A stretch of 64,000 nt of DNA from Haematobia irritans (GCF_050003625.1 NC_134400.1:54254066-54318065), one strand, 5' to 3'; numbered from the stretch's first letter, positions 30,635 through 56,481 are shown. Notes: generated by a model from the sequence alone, not told the origin. A program made the numbers and translations.

Positions 30635-31464
30635 CACTCATAAAACAGTGAACACACCAGGAAGGAAAATTTTAGTTAAATTAAGAAAATTTTAAATAAA
30701 TTGTATTACAAACGCAGATGTCACAAAAATAAGTTAATATTTTTCGACAAATTCAAGAAAATTCATTAGACAAAAATATTTTTTAACTTGGTTTCATAGT
30801 TTGAAGGAAAAAGTTGGAGTTAAAAATTGCAAAAATATCTTTAGTACCATGCGAAATTCAAGATTGGTGCATTATTGGTAAAATTTACAATTTTAAGAAA
30901 TTCTGAACTATTTTGTTGGAGACACGAATTTAAAAAAGAAACTTTATCCTTAATTTGTGTATAATTTCCCCCTTTTTCAGTTCATTTAACTAAGTTAAGG
31001 AAGCCACCGTGGTACAATGGTTAGTATGCCCGCCTTGCATGCACAGGGTAGTGGGTTCAAACCCAGTTTCGACCAAACTCCAAAAAGCTTTTCAGCGGTG
31101 GGTTATCCCACCTCAGTAATGCTGGTAATATTTCTGAGTGTTTCAAAACTTCTCTAAGTGGTTTCACTGCAATGTGGAATGCCGTTCGGACTCGGCTATA
31201 AAAAGCGAGGTCCCTTCTCATTGAGCTTAATATAGAATAGGGCAGCACTCAGTGATAAGAGAGAAGTTCACCACTGTGGTATCACAATGGAATGAATATT
31301 CTAAGTGAGCCTGAAATATCGGGCTGCCACTATATCTAATCTAACCTAAGGTACGCAAAAAATTATTAAAGTCAAGGAAATTTTCTCAAAACATAATAAC
31401 TCCATGAATTAAAATATAATTAAATTGGCCTTAGTGACATGTTGGGTTCTCTTTTATTAGAGTG
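30635..31464 (+). mobile_element. complete MITE H (copy H1) carrying a SINE
   Basis: Starts CACTCATAAAACAGTGAACA and ends GGGTTCTCTTTTATTAGAGT plus G, with TA on both sides (30633-30634 and 31465-31466). About 480 bp without the SINE at 31001-31350. Fragments of the family occur at 5573, 19017 and 63513. Confidence 0.75.
31001..31350 (+). mobile_element. full-length SINE (copy S5), diverged
   Basis: The head GAAGCCACCGTGGTACAATG and GGGTTCAAACCCAG box, GGCTATAAAAAGCGAGGTCC, and the end GGGCTGCCACTATATCTAAT with CTAACCTAA. It lies inside MITE H1. Substitutions in the tail and head suggest an older insertion than S3. Confidence 0.85.
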
Positions 31465-31908
31465 TAGATTGAACATTATGTATAAGTGTGTTGATCCAAA
31501 TTGGTTCAGATTTACATAAATCGCCATATATGTTCTTCAGATTTAGGCAAAAATGGCCAGAATGCCCATATTTTACACACAACGGCAACGATGACAAAGT
31601 TTCCAAAGAATCGGCGAAGATTTAGATAAGACTGCGGCTTGTTGTCCGATGTGGCCAAATAGGTATCGGTTGATAAATACACTTTTCGGTCCTGGAACAA
31701 AAAAAATTGTGCCAGAGCCGATTTAAATTTAAGTCAAGAGATTTTGTAGAAGGTTAATAAATGTTGTCCAAATCGGTTCAGATTTAAATATACGTTTATG
31801 GGAATATAAACCCTTATATAGCTCCCAACAAATTTGAAGGATTTGAGATGATATCAAAAATGTTATTCCACAAGGTGGTGAAGGGTATTTAAATAATTTT
31901 GGTTATCG

Positions 31909-33105
31909 TAGAGAAGCATTAAGTGAATCCCGTGTTGTGGTGGACTTGGGCATATACTAACTTCGAGGGTTAGTATATCCCCAAAGAATATTCTTATCGT
32001 TAAAGTATTTTAAAAATTCAAAATGCGTAATTGACGAAAGCTTTGCTACATATTGAAATCATTACAACATAGACACTTTAATAGGGAATTCTCGTACGTC
32101 CCATTTGGAATTCTCCAACGTCCACTACCCATTGCTTGTTGTATCTATCAACGGCCATGATGGAAGTAGCATGGGGAATTATAAAATCCAATGACCACTT
32201 ATATTTAGATTAAAGTCATTTTGTGAAATGAAATGAAATGATTGACGAGTGCAACGACAGGGCAAGGTTCACTTCAATTGACTATTGGTGGAGGTTCTAA
32301 GGCTCCTGATTGTCAATCGTATGCGGTGTTGGTAAATACATGTAAAGCGTCTACGTCACTAGTTTTCTAAATTATTTTTCTTTTATTAAATCAATTTATC
32401 GGTATTACGGCGAAACAGAGTTTGTCCTTAAGTTTCGAATTGCTCGCCTTCCTAATTTGGAGTCATTAAAGTTTTTCTTGTTGGTTTAGTGTTATTCACC
32501 GCTTGACACCTGCTAACCTCATGAATATTGTACAACTCGTAAATATTTGGTGTGGAACCTGTAGATGGATGTACGAGCATTCGCTACTGCATTGACAATA
32601 AAACCTACTTCCCCCATACCCATCATGCAATTGGGTTAAAGTCGATGCACACACCATTGAGGGGTAGTTCTGTGTTTTTTTTTATATAAATGTGAATAAA
32701 AATAATTTAATGGTGTCAGTTGGAAATCGCCAACCACGTACACGTAGAGGGGCCATAATGTAATAAACAGTCTGCGAAATTCATAAAGAGATGAGTGCCC
32801 AAAACAACCACATCACGTCCTAGAGGAAAAAGTTATTTTTAATGGGGGAAAAATCAAACATAAAATGGTTATGGAAATCAAATACATAATGTCCGAAAAA
32901 ATAACATGATTGCAACAAATTTGTTACATGTCTAGGAGCTGATCATATTCCTTCTCGGGATGTGGGTTTTTGGAAATATCCCATTTATGTTGGTGGATTT
33001 GAGTTTTCTTTTGGAAAAGCTCTGAATTTTTCTAATCTATATACACACTAGGTACAAAATCTCAATTTTTGGCACCAAAATCTCTTTAAATATCTCAAGT
33101 GTTCG
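31909..33105. other. unassigned, non-repetitive stretch
   Basis: About 1.2 kb with no element shared elsewhere in the window, no ORF above 60 codons and moderate base composition. It contains an ATGAAATGAAATGA run at 32227-32240. Together with 7.1-8.2 kb it is the best candidate for host unique intergenic sequence. Confidence 0.4.
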
Positions 33106-33107
33106 TA

Positions 33108-33714
33108 CACTGAAAAATATGTTGTCTGAGGCGAAAGATTTTATGTCCTTGAAATACGAATGAGAATTTTGCTTAGCATAGAAGATGCATTTCTCTGATA
33201 TAAAGTTTCTTTGTCAAAAAGTCGATAAACTTTTCTATGAAGCCGTTTGTCGTTATAATTAAGGGACTCGACATAAAATTTGGTATCCTAACATGAAAGA
33301 AAATTTTGTTTGACTAAGGTCAACTTGGCTTTAATAATTCTGGAAAAATTCTTTAAAATTAATGAAATCGTCTTTAAATTTGTTGACTTTTTGTATCTTG
33401 ACTACAAGCCAAACACGCATTCAAAAAGAGGATATGTCTTTCAACACATTCTTTTAATCACGTTTTCTACTTGATTTCTACTCGAAGTCGAGTCTGAACT
33501 TGCAAATTTAAGCTGTCGTTTACACATTTTCAAAGGTATTTGATAGCATATAAATAAAACCACAGAAATTACGAATACATTCAAATTTGTTTCCTAGTAT
33601 CAAGTGCACAAGACTTAAATATAAAGGACAATTATGTCCTTCCATCGCAATTAATACCAAAATCCTTAGTGTAAAGACAAAATCTTTGGAACCGGACATG
33701 ATTTCATTCTGGTG
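33108..33714 (+). mobile_element. complete MITE F (copy F7)
   Basis: CACTGAAAAATATGTTGTCT to GGACATGATTTCATTCTGGT plus G, flanked by TA (33106-33107 and 33715-33716). 607 bp, colinear with F1. Confidence 0.85.
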
Positions 33715-33729
33715 TAGAGAAGCGTTGAA

Positions 33730-34092
33730 ACCAAAGATTATAGATTCAGGAATATAGAAAATTAGCTACTGAGGAGATCGAACCATTTACCGGCTTAGTT
33801 TAATACTCGAACCAAATGCGTATACGACAAGTATTGACATATCATTAAAATGCAAATAAAAAGAAATTAAATGCACGAAATATATTTCCTTAAACGGGAA
33901 TATGTAATTTTTTTGTTGTTGCCTAAAATTTAACATTGTTTCATTAAGAAAATCAAGTTTTTCATTTTCAAATAAAAACGAAAAACAAATAAAAAAAAAT
34001 TACAAACATGTATGGAACTAACATGGTAAATGCAACATTTGGTATGACACAGGCCAATTTCCTATCTTTCTCAAGTTTATTGTCTTTGGTTG
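33730..34092 (+). mobile_element. fold-back element J (copy J1)
   Basis: The two ends are imperfect inverted repeats of roughly 100 bp: ACCAAAGATTATAGATTC ... TTTACCGGCTTAGTTTAATA on the left versus ACATGGTAAATGCAACATTT ... CAATTTCCTATCTTTCTCAA ... TTGTCTTTGGTTG on the right. A reversed second copy lies at 59505-59880. Non-coding; superfamily unknown. Confidence 0.65.
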
Positions 34093-34828
34093 AAACACTC
34101 GTACACAGAAAAAAAGTGTCTCGTAAATTTAAGAAGATTTTTACAATAATTTATTACAAGAATTTTCCAGAATTTTAGTTCATTTTTCGTATCTTCAACG
34201 AAAATTAACTACTCGAAAGGAAATTTTACAAATTCTAAGTAGCAATCGTTTAGTTCATGGCCTACAAAATACGATGGAAATTTCCTTAAAAAATTTCTTA
34301 ACTGGTAGTTAAAAATTCGTTTGTCATGCTATAAAACTACTTGTGAAATGTAAAGTATTTTCTAAATAATAAGTGCAATTTACCATAAGATTTTTTTGTA
34401 TGAGAAAATATTTTTTTACGAAAAATGAACTTGAAAGTGGATAGCAATTTCTTACTGATAATTCCTATGGTTAATATTTGTTGGTAAAAAATTTCCCAAT
34501 GAAATATTTTTAGTTCACATGTAATTAAATTTATAGACATTTTCGTCAAAAATGGGTAGATATCATTTCATGAAGTTTTTGCTAATTGTAAGTTAAACGT
34601 TTCATCGTTCTTATACTGATATGCATTTAAGAGTATTGTTTTTAGAGTAAATTGTGGACAGATGCGATGAACTAATGCATAGTACAGAGATCTTTCTCGT
34701 CAAAGTGGAATATGTTTAATGTAAACATGATGTTACTTGAATTTTTTTTTGAGAGTGAGAGCATGCAATGCAATAATGAGAAATGGTAGCGAGTGATGGG
34801 GATGTTGTGTATATCTGAGCATGGGGTT
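34093..34828. other. AT-rich stretch, possible decayed MITE
   Basis: GTACACAGAAAAAAAGTGTC at 34104 resembles the start of the MITE H/I-type ends, and TTGAATTTTTTTTTGAGAGT at 34738 could be the opposite end. The interior is AT-rich and unmatched. A single decayed element is possible but not shown. Confidence 0.35.
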
Positions 34829-35099
34829 CCCAGCGAGCAATTATGTCCGACGTGTCGGACGCCCGAAAACGTCTGCTAAATCTCTGGTATTATATCAGAC
34901 ATTTAGCCGAAAATCTGTTATTTCTTCCGAGATTTATCCGACTTTGTCTGCACATTCTCGGATCTTTTTTCAGACGATGTCTGCACAATCTCTGAAGTTT
35001 CGTACGAGAACTAACCGACGTAGTCGGCAGAATCTCTGAAGGGAATTTTGTCAACCGAGATTTGACCGAAAACCTCTGCAAAAGTTCGGAAAGAATTTT

Positions 35100-35184
35100 T
35101 GTTTTTGCATTTTGTTATTATTTTTGCATTCCATTGTCAGTTTCTATTGTGATATCGCGCGGAACAGATCGTACAAATAAAACG
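35100..35184 (+). other. possible non-coding first exon inside element K
   Basis: GATATCGCGCGGAACAGATC (about 35151-35170) precedes AAACG, and GTGAGT at 35185 has the form of a good splice donor. No ATG leads into the downstream coding exons. It is proposed only because exons 2 and 3 follow. Confidence 0.3.
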
Positions 35185-35288
35185 GTGAGTGAATAAACAA
35201 AATAGTGGCAAAGTGAAGTGTTAAAATAGTAAATAACAATATCATAACGGTGTTCTAAAAAAAAAATAAAAAAAACTTATATTTAAAG

Positions 35289-35573
35289 ACGACAATATTG
35301 CTTCGAAATTTTCTTGGCCAAATACGAACAACAACATACCTGTCAAGGATTTCTATTTTATAAAGTTGCTTAAAGGTATTTAAAACAGCGCTATGGTTAT
35401 TATTATAATTTTAATGATTATAACTTCATTTTTTAGATCTCACATTTGAAAGAATTCCTCAAGCGTCGAACTCTACTATTGAATTAAATATGAAGGCTTT
35501 TTTCAATGCAGCAAAAGATCGACTGAATAAAAGAAATAAGAGAAAGATTGCCGAACTATACTGTATTTTTTAA
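35289..35573 (+). pseudogene. two-exon C-terminal coding fragment inside element K
   Basis: Exon 35289-35375 and exon 35437-35573 join in phase across a 61-bp intron with GTATTT donor and TTTTTTAG acceptor. The resulting 73-residue tail runs from DNIASKFSWPNTNNNIPVK through FIKLLKD and TIELNMKAFFNAAKDRLNKR to a stop at 35571-35573. There is no start codon in exon 2, whose acceptor AAAG is weak, so the N-terminal exons are missing or lie elsewhere. The W, hydrophobic spacing and basic end recall the C-terminus of the insect DUF4806-type domain, but this is a tentative likeness. The function is unknown. Confidence 0.45.
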
Positions 35574-37060
35574 CAATATTAGGTTACATTATATGTAATA
35601 TATTAATATTTAATTTACAAACTACCATTGAATCGAACAAATTTATATGATCTCTTAGCATAACATAGATTTTTAATAACTTTGAAATATAATTTTAGTT
35701 TAAAATCTTTTTAAATAACTTTGAAATAAAATTTTAGTTTTAAATCTTTTTAAATAACTTTGAATCACAGCTCGGACAATTAGACAAAAGTCCGAGCTTC
35801 TCGGTAGAAAGTCGGACAAAGTGTCCGACAATGGTCCGAATTTCTCCGAACAAAATCGGACATAATGTCCGAGAAAGGTCCGAAATTCTCTGCTAAATGT
35901 CGGTAAAATTGTCCGAGAAAGTTCCGAGATGCTCTGCTAAATGTCGGAAAAAATGTCCGAGAATTGTCCGAGATGCTCTGCTAAATGTCGGTCAAACTGT
36001 CAGATTTCCCTCAGAATTGCCCATCCGAATTCGGACAGAATTCTGTCGGAATGTCGGGACAATCTTCCGATTTCCCTCAGACATTTCGGTCCGAATTCTT
36101 GTCAACCGCTCATTATACTTTCCGAACGAATTCGGACCGAATTCGGAATCAGACTCGGATGATTTAGCAGACGTTCTGTCAGAATTCGGTCCGAATTCGG
36201 AAGTAATTGTTCGCTGGGTTGTTTTTGTTCTTTCAGTGGTTTGTGTGTGTGTTTATTATTGGCGAATGGTTTATTTGTCTGGATGAGGTGTTGTTTTCAA
36301 TGAAGGCACATGTGTTTTTGTTGTTGTAGGAATGTTTTGGTTTTGCTTGGTTTTGTTTGGCATGCTTCAGTTATATAGTTGGCGTTGGCGTTGGCGTGGG
36401 CTGTTGCATCTTTTTAGCAAGTATGTAACAAGGGAATATAAAGGTATGGAATATTTTGGTTTTTTAGACATATATTGGTGTTTGTTTATTAAAACTTTGA
36501 AATGAAAGTTATTAATATTTTAGCGATGAGATGTACGATGGCGAAGTGATGATCGGTAGCTTAGAAAAAAGTTATTAAGAATGTTCAATATTTAGAGAAA
36601 AATGCTGAAATGGAAAGTATATTGAAATTGTTTTATCTATTTTAATTTTTATTATTCAATGTAAAAAATAAATATTCAATTTCAGAGTAATCCAGATGAA
36701 TTTGGAAAATTTTTTGTTACACCTCAGCGTATAGTTTAATGATAAATAGGTAAGAGTTCTTTTTCAATGTGGTTTTCTTTTAAAAAATAATATTCTTTAT
36801 GTATATTATTATTTGCTAATTATTATTACTTTTTTTTTAACAAGTTTCATGTTTTTCTTAATAGTAAAAAAATATCTAAGTTAAGAGCAACCCCAGATGG
36901 ATTCGGGCACATTTTTATATTTCTCCTCAGCGTATAATTTAATAGAGAAGTGGTAAGTTTTCTTTTAAAAATTGGCTTTCTTCTCACTAGAATATTTACG
37001 TTTTAATGACATTTTTATTGTCAAAAATTACAGGTTTTAATACCTTATTTTAGTATTACT
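35562..37060 (+). repeat. tandem duplication, copy 1 (1,499 bp)
   Basis: It is repeated at 37061-38559. It starts within the stop-codon region of the element K exon, and includes the 3' part of K plus about 840 bp of flank with two exon-like cassettes (about 36684 and 36890). Reading the two copies side by side I found only two substitutions: 35634 C versus 37133 T, and 36707 A versus 38206 C. Confidence 0.95.
36660..36965 (+). other. exon-like cassettes U1 and U2
   Basis: Two segments each run from an acceptor-like stretch (ATTCAATTTCAG before 36685; TCTAAGTTAAGAG at about 36881) through CCTCAGCGTATAGTTTAATG or CCTCAGCGTATAATTTAATA to a donor (GTAAGAG at about 36751, GTAAGTTTTC at about 36951). 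U2 can be read as PQMDSGTFLYFSSAYNLIEK. U1 has stops in that frame. They are repeated at 38159-38464 in the duplication. Decayed tandem exons, or part of a non-coding transcript. Confidence 0.4.
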
Positions 37061-38559
37061 TGTATTTTTTAACAATATTAGGTTACATTATATGTAATAT
37101 ATTAATATTTAATTTACAAACTACCATTGAATTGAACAAATTTATATGATCTCTTAGCATAACATAGATTTTTAATAACTTTGAAATATAATTTTAGTTT
37201 AAAATCTTTTTAAATAACTTTGAAATAAAATTTTAGTTTTAAATCTTTTTAAATAACTTTGAATCACAGCTCGGACAATTAGACAAAAGTCCGAGCTTCT
37301 CGGTAGAAAGTCGGACAAAGTGTCCGACAATGGTCCGAATTTCTCCGAACAAAATCGGACATAATGTCCGAGAAAGGTCCGAAATTCTCTGCTAAATGTC
37401 GGTAAAATTGTCCGAGAAAGTTCCGAGATGCTCTGCTAAATGTCGGAAAAAATGTCCGAGAATTGTCCGAGATGCTCTGCTAAATGTCGGTCAAACTGTC
37501 AGATTTCCCTCAGAATTGCCCATCCGAATTCGGACAGAATTCTGTCGGAATGTCGGGACAATCTTCCGATTTCCCTCAGACATTTCGGTCCGAATTCTTG
37601 TCAACCGCTCATTATACTTTCCGAACGAATTCGGACCGAATTCGGAATCAGACTCGGATGATTTAGCAGACGTTCTGTCAGAATTCGGTCCGAATTCGGA
37701 AGTAATTGTTCGCTGGGTTGTTTTTGTTCTTTCAGTGGTTTGTGTGTGTGTTTATTATTGGCGAATGGTTTATTTGTCTGGATGAGGTGTTGTTTTCAAT
37801 GAAGGCACATGTGTTTTTGTTGTTGTAGGAATGTTTTGGTTTTGCTTGGTTTTGTTTGGCATGCTTCAGTTATATAGTTGGCGTTGGCGTTGGCGTGGGC
37901 TGTTGCATCTTTTTAGCAAGTATGTAACAAGGGAATATAAAGGTATGGAATATTTTGGTTTTTTAGACATATATTGGTGTTTGTTTATTAAAACTTTGAA
38001 ATGAAAGTTATTAATATTTTAGCGATGAGATGTACGATGGCGAAGTGATGATCGGTAGCTTAGAAAAAAGTTATTAAGAATGTTCAATATTTAGAGAAAA
38101 ATGCTGAAATGGAAAGTATATTGAAATTGTTTTATCTATTTTAATTTTTATTATTCAATGTAAAAAATAAATATTCAATTTCAGAGTAATCCAGATGAAT
38201 TTGGACAATTTTTTGTTACACCTCAGCGTATAGTTTAATGATAAATAGGTAAGAGTTCTTTTTCAATGTGGTTTTCTTTTAAAAAATAATATTCTTTATG
38301 TATATTATTATTTGCTAATTATTATTACTTTTTTTTTAACAAGTTTCATGTTTTTCTTAATAGTAAAAAAATATCTAAGTTAAGAGCAACCCCAGATGGA
38401 TTCGGGCACATTTTTATATTTCTCCTCAGCGTATAATTTAATAGAGAAGTGGTAAGTTTTCTTTTAAAAATTGGCTTTCTTCTCACTAGAATATTTACGT
38501 TTTAATGACATTTTTATTGTCAAAAATTACAGGTTTTAATACCTTATTTTAGTATTACT
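37061..38559 (+). repeat. tandem duplication, copy 2 (1,499 bp)
   Basis: Second copy of 35562-37060. The right half of element K (37268-37717) is present here without a left half. The near identity means either a recent event or an assembly duplication. Confidence 0.95.
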
Positions 38560-38569
38560 TTAATCAAAT

Positions 38570-38640
38570 ATTTTTGGAAAATTTTTGTTACACCTCAGCA
38601 TATAGTTTAATCATAAATTGGTAAGTATTCTTTTTAAAAT
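38570..38640 (+). other. exon-like cassette U3
   Basis: GTTACACCTCAGCATATAGT then TTAATCATAAATTGGTAAGT: core plus donor, with the acceptor side eroded. The intron-like DNA after it leads straight into the ATT tract through ATTATTTGCTAATTATTATT, a phrase also found after U1 at about 36808-36830. Confidence 0.4.
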
Positions 38641-38689
38641 GTGGTTTTCTTTTAAAAAGGATATTTTTTATTTATATCATTATTTGCTA

Positions 38690-53778
<15,089 letters not shown>

Positions 53779-53793
53779 TTTTTTTTTTTTTTG

Positions 53794-54310
53794 AAACTAG
53801 TTTAATGTTTTTCTTTGTTGTAAAAAAAATATTTAATTTCAGAGCAACCCCAAGATGGATTCGGGCATATTTTTATATTCCTCCTCAGCGTATAATTTAA
53901 TAGAGAAGTGGTAAGTTTTCTTTTAAAATTTGGCTTTCTTTTCACTAGAATATTTAAATTTTTATGACCTTTTTATGATCAAAATTACATGTTTTTAATA
54001 CCTTATTTTAGTATTACAATAATCAAATATTTTTGGAAACAAATTTAATATTTTTATTGTAAAAAACAAATATTTAATTTCAGAATAACAATTTGGAAAC
54101 ATTTTTATGAATTGGTAAGCTTTCTTTAACATTCTTTTAACCAGAATATTTAGTTTTTTTATGCATATTATTTCTTTAATTAGATTTTTTGGAAACCAAT
54201 TTAATGTAAAAAATAAATATTTAATTTCAGAGTATCCCCAAATGAATTTCGATAACTTTTTAACCTCAGCGTACAATTTAATAGAGAATTGGTAAGTTTT
54301 ATATTAAAAC
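53794..54310 (+). other. exon-like cassettes U4, U5 and U6
   Basis: Three repeats of acceptor, short segment and donor. U4: TTTAATTTCAG at about 53833-53843, core CCTCAGCGTATAATTTAATA, donor GTAAGTTTTC at 53910. U5: TTTCAGAATAACAATTTGGA with donor GTAAGC at about 54115. U6: TTTCAGAGTATCCCCAAATG with donor GTAAGTTTTA at 54291. U6 is open as PQMNFDNFLTSAYNLIENW; U4 is shifted by one extra A. They continue the series at 36.7-38.6 kb. Confidence 0.45.
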
Positions 54311-54420
54311 TTTGGCTTTCTTTTGACAAGATTATTTATTGTATTATGTCCTTCACATCGATAACAACACAGTTTTATGAGTTAATATATTACTTAATTC
54401 ATTATTTCTCTAATTGTTTC

Positions 54421-54640
54421 AGGTACAAACTTTATGAGATACGTTTATCTAAGAAAAGTTGAATTCCTTACACCATTTAATAAAATGCCCCCAAATATGG
54501 TAAGTTAAAAGCTAATTTAAAGAGATTAAAAATTATATTTTATTACATGTTAATTTTTAACAATTTTCATTATTCCTTCCATTTTTTCAGCAAGATATGT
54601 GAATATACTAACGATGAATAAAAAACTAAGGAAAAGTCAA
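54421..54640 (+). other. possible terminal exons and polyadenylation signal of the cassette transcript
   Basis: TTGTTTCAG precedes 54422, and GGTAAGTT follows CCCCCAAATAT at about 54500. TTTTTTCAG precedes CAAGATATGTGA at about 54592, and AATAAA occurs at about 54617. One frame joins RYVYLRKVEFLTPFNKMPPN to MQDM and a stop across the intron. The frame coming from U6 instead stops at KLYEIRLSKKS, so coding status is undecided. Confidence 0.35.
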
Positions 54641-54699
54641 AATGTCCAAATAGCGAGTTAAAATAAACTACTTTCTTGTTCCACGTGGTCATAATTTTT

Positions 54700-55156
54700 A
54701 TTCACAAAAACCATTGTATTAAGAACTCTCATCATAAGTTTTTATAACAAAGTACTTTTGCTTAAAGAAAGTTTAATTTTAATGTATGAAAATTTTCATA
54801 ATAGTAAAACGGGTTGTTGTTCCTTTAATTATTTAATTTCTCTGTACTGTGGAATGATTGATTTAAAAATAGTTTAGTCGTCGACATTTTAAGGAGACTG
54901 TTAACCACTTTTTATTATCGGGTTTCCCAAAAAATAAGCAGGTAAACCAAAATAATACTGACTTTTTAACTTGGTAGGGGTATATAAATCTTATGGTGTT
55001 GTAAAAATGAACTAAAATACAATGTTATAGATTAACTAAAATTTAAGAGAATTATATACTAGACAAGTTGAAAAAAATCTTAAGGGCTAAATCATGGTCA
55101 ATATTACTACAGTTTAGTTCATTTTGCAATGGAAAAGGGTTCACTGTTTTTTCAGT
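54700..55156. other. unassigned stretch ending in a MITE H-like end
   Basis: No ORF or repeat is supported except AAAAGGGTTCACTGTTTTTT followed by CAGTGTA at about 55132-55158, which resembles the MITE H terminus. Confidence 0.3.
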
Positions 55157-55235
55157 GTAACTGTCAACAGCATTACTGAGAGGGGATACAGAAAAACTTT
55201 TTGTTGTTCGGTCGAAACTGAACCTGTGGCCAACG
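55157..55235 (-). mobile_element. SINE head fragment
   Basis: AACAGCATTACTGAGAGGGG and AAAAACTTTTTGTTGTTCGG followed by TCGAAACTGAACC correspond to the SINE head region on the minus strand, with deletions. Confidence 0.5.
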
Positions 55236-55335
55236 TTGGGAATCATTGGGAATTTTGAAATTGTCGAACAAAAAGTTAATTTTCAAAAAAAGTAGTACAA
55301 AAAGTCTAAGTCTTTCTAAAATGTTGTTATTACAT

Positions 55336-55421
55336 AGATTAGGTTAGGTTAGGTTAGGTTAAAGTGGCAGCCCGATTAAGATTCAGGCTCACTTAGACTA
55401 TTCAGTCCATTGTGATACCAC
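55336..55421 (-). mobile_element. SINE 3' fragment with long TTAGG tail
   Basis: Four and a half TTAGG units (TTAGGTTAGGTTAGGTTAGG) precede the SINE 3' end CAGCCCGATTAAGATTCAGG. Truncated after about 85 bp where LINE M begins. Confidence 0.75.
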
Positions 55422-55482
55422 ATTAACTAAAAGTACCTATTACATATGGACACTTCTAGTTTTAACCGCTGAACCTTCTCGA

Positions 55483-55873
55483 TTATTTTTCTTCGCTGAA
55501 CCAACCAGATTGTTCCAAAAATATTAGCAGACTGCTTAAGTTAACGTTTTCCAGATCCGCCAGTAATCTGAAGCTATATGCTCTTAAAAGTTGCTTGCGC
55601 TTTACACAAAATGCAGGACACTCACACAAGAGGTGTTTAATTGATTCTTTTTCCTCCGCATCATGACAGCTCATACAATAGTCATTATACTTCGCGCCAA
55701 TAGTTTTTGCAAAATCGCCTATCAGGCAGCGACCCGTTATCAGATATCAAGAGTGATATCTGAAGTCTCGAGAACACTAGCATATCTAGTGTGCGGTTTA
55801 AGTTGAAATGGGGCCATATTTGCTTGGTGTCGTTACAACCCCTGCAATTCTCCCATCGAACATTTGCCATCAT
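55483..55873 (-). pseudogene. LINE M C-terminal region with CCHC finger, frameshifted
   Basis: MMANVRWENCRGCNDTKQIW, then HFNLNRTLDMLVFSRLQISL, lie in one frame (55685-55873). MSCHDAEEKESIKHLLCECP and AFCVKRKQLL lie in another (55483-55674). The join near 55680-55740 needs a frame change. C-x2-C-x7-8-H-x4-C spacing is seen in MSCHD...KHLLCEC. This is the usual tail following RNase H in these elements. Confidence 0.7.
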
Positions 55874-56481
55874 AACAGCCTTCTCACGCAGTAAAGCTTG
55901 CAGGTAGCCAGAGGCATATCAACAGATTCTAGTTCCCCTGGAATATGTAAGGTAGTTCCTAGCCTTGTTAGCTCATCTGCTTCGATGTTCCCCGGTATGT
56001 TCCTATGGCCAGACACCCATATTAGGTGAATATTGTGCTGCTCAGCCATCTCATTGAGAGATTTGCGGCAGTCGATGGCCGTTTTCGAGTTGAGGAACAC
56101 AGAGTCTAAGGATTTTATTGCAGGTTGACTGTCTGAGTATATATTAATGCCCACATTTTTTGGAACATTACTTCTCAGCCAATTCACCACTTCTCTTATT
56201 GCTAATATTTCAGCCTGAAAAACACTACAGTGATCAGGTAATCTTTTCGCTATTCGAAGTTCCAGATCTTTAGAATATACTCCGAAACCCACTTGGCCAT
56301 CCAATTTGGAGCCATCAGTGTAGAAATCTATATATCTTTTATTCCCCGGGGTCAGTGTGCACCACGCCTCACTGTTGGGAATTAGAGTCTCAAATTTATT
56401 GTCGAAAAGTGGTCTCGCCAAAGTGTAATCCACTACGTTAGGCACATCTGTTATTACATAAAACATGCCATAGAACAACAC
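55870..56481 (-). pseudogene. LINE M RNase H domain
   Basis: The 203-codon open frame has all expected RNase H landmarks: FYTDGSK (D56), FQAEILAI (E91), YSDSQPAIKSL (D117), WVSGHRNIPGN (H159) and EADEL (D169). RNase H removes the RNA strand during element replication. The domain itself is unbroken, but the element has lost its polymerase and the frame shifts just downstream, so it is a dead fragment. The N-terminal 45 residues are linker sequence. Confidence 0.85.

Larger units (their letters stand above)
30351..31908 (+). mobile_element. decayed DINE family C, interrupted by MITE H1
   Basis: 30351-30634 holds AAGTACAGCTCGCAGTTTAT and GTGTGCCAAAGTTTG-like unit remnants; 31465-31908 holds the 3' region (AATTGGTTCAGATTTACATA, CCCTTATATAGCTCCCAACA) ending CAAGGTGGTGAAGGGTATTT. 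MITE H1 with its TA duplication splits the two. No terminal stem-loop is recognisable, so the 3' end is degraded. Confidence 0.65.
34829..36218 (+). mobile_element. TIR element K with TCGG/CCGA-rich ends and an internal spliced coding segment
   Basis: Bounded by CCCAGCGAGCAATTATGTCC and, inverted, GGAAGTAATTGTTCGCTGGG. The outer 270 bp (left) and 450 bp (right) are packed with TCCGA, TCGGA, TCGGAC and CTGCTAAATGTCGG words in both orientations. The middle holds a possible 5' exon with donor (about 35100-35184) and two joined coding exons (35289-35375, 35437-35573). Length 1,390 bp. The target duplication is not clear (TT on both sides). No transposase is recognisable, so it is either non-autonomous or carries a gene of unknown role. 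Confidence 0.65.

Noticed and set aside
35897..36286. 129-codon ORF rich in repeated MSVKL/CSAKCR words (and its duplicate at 37396)
   Set aside because: It is the translation of the repeated TCGG/CCGA words at the end of element K. Three overlapping frames look equally protein-like, so it is repeat composition, not coding.
55336..55357. Telomeric array
   Set aside because: Only about four TTAGG units, directly joined to a SINE 3' end.
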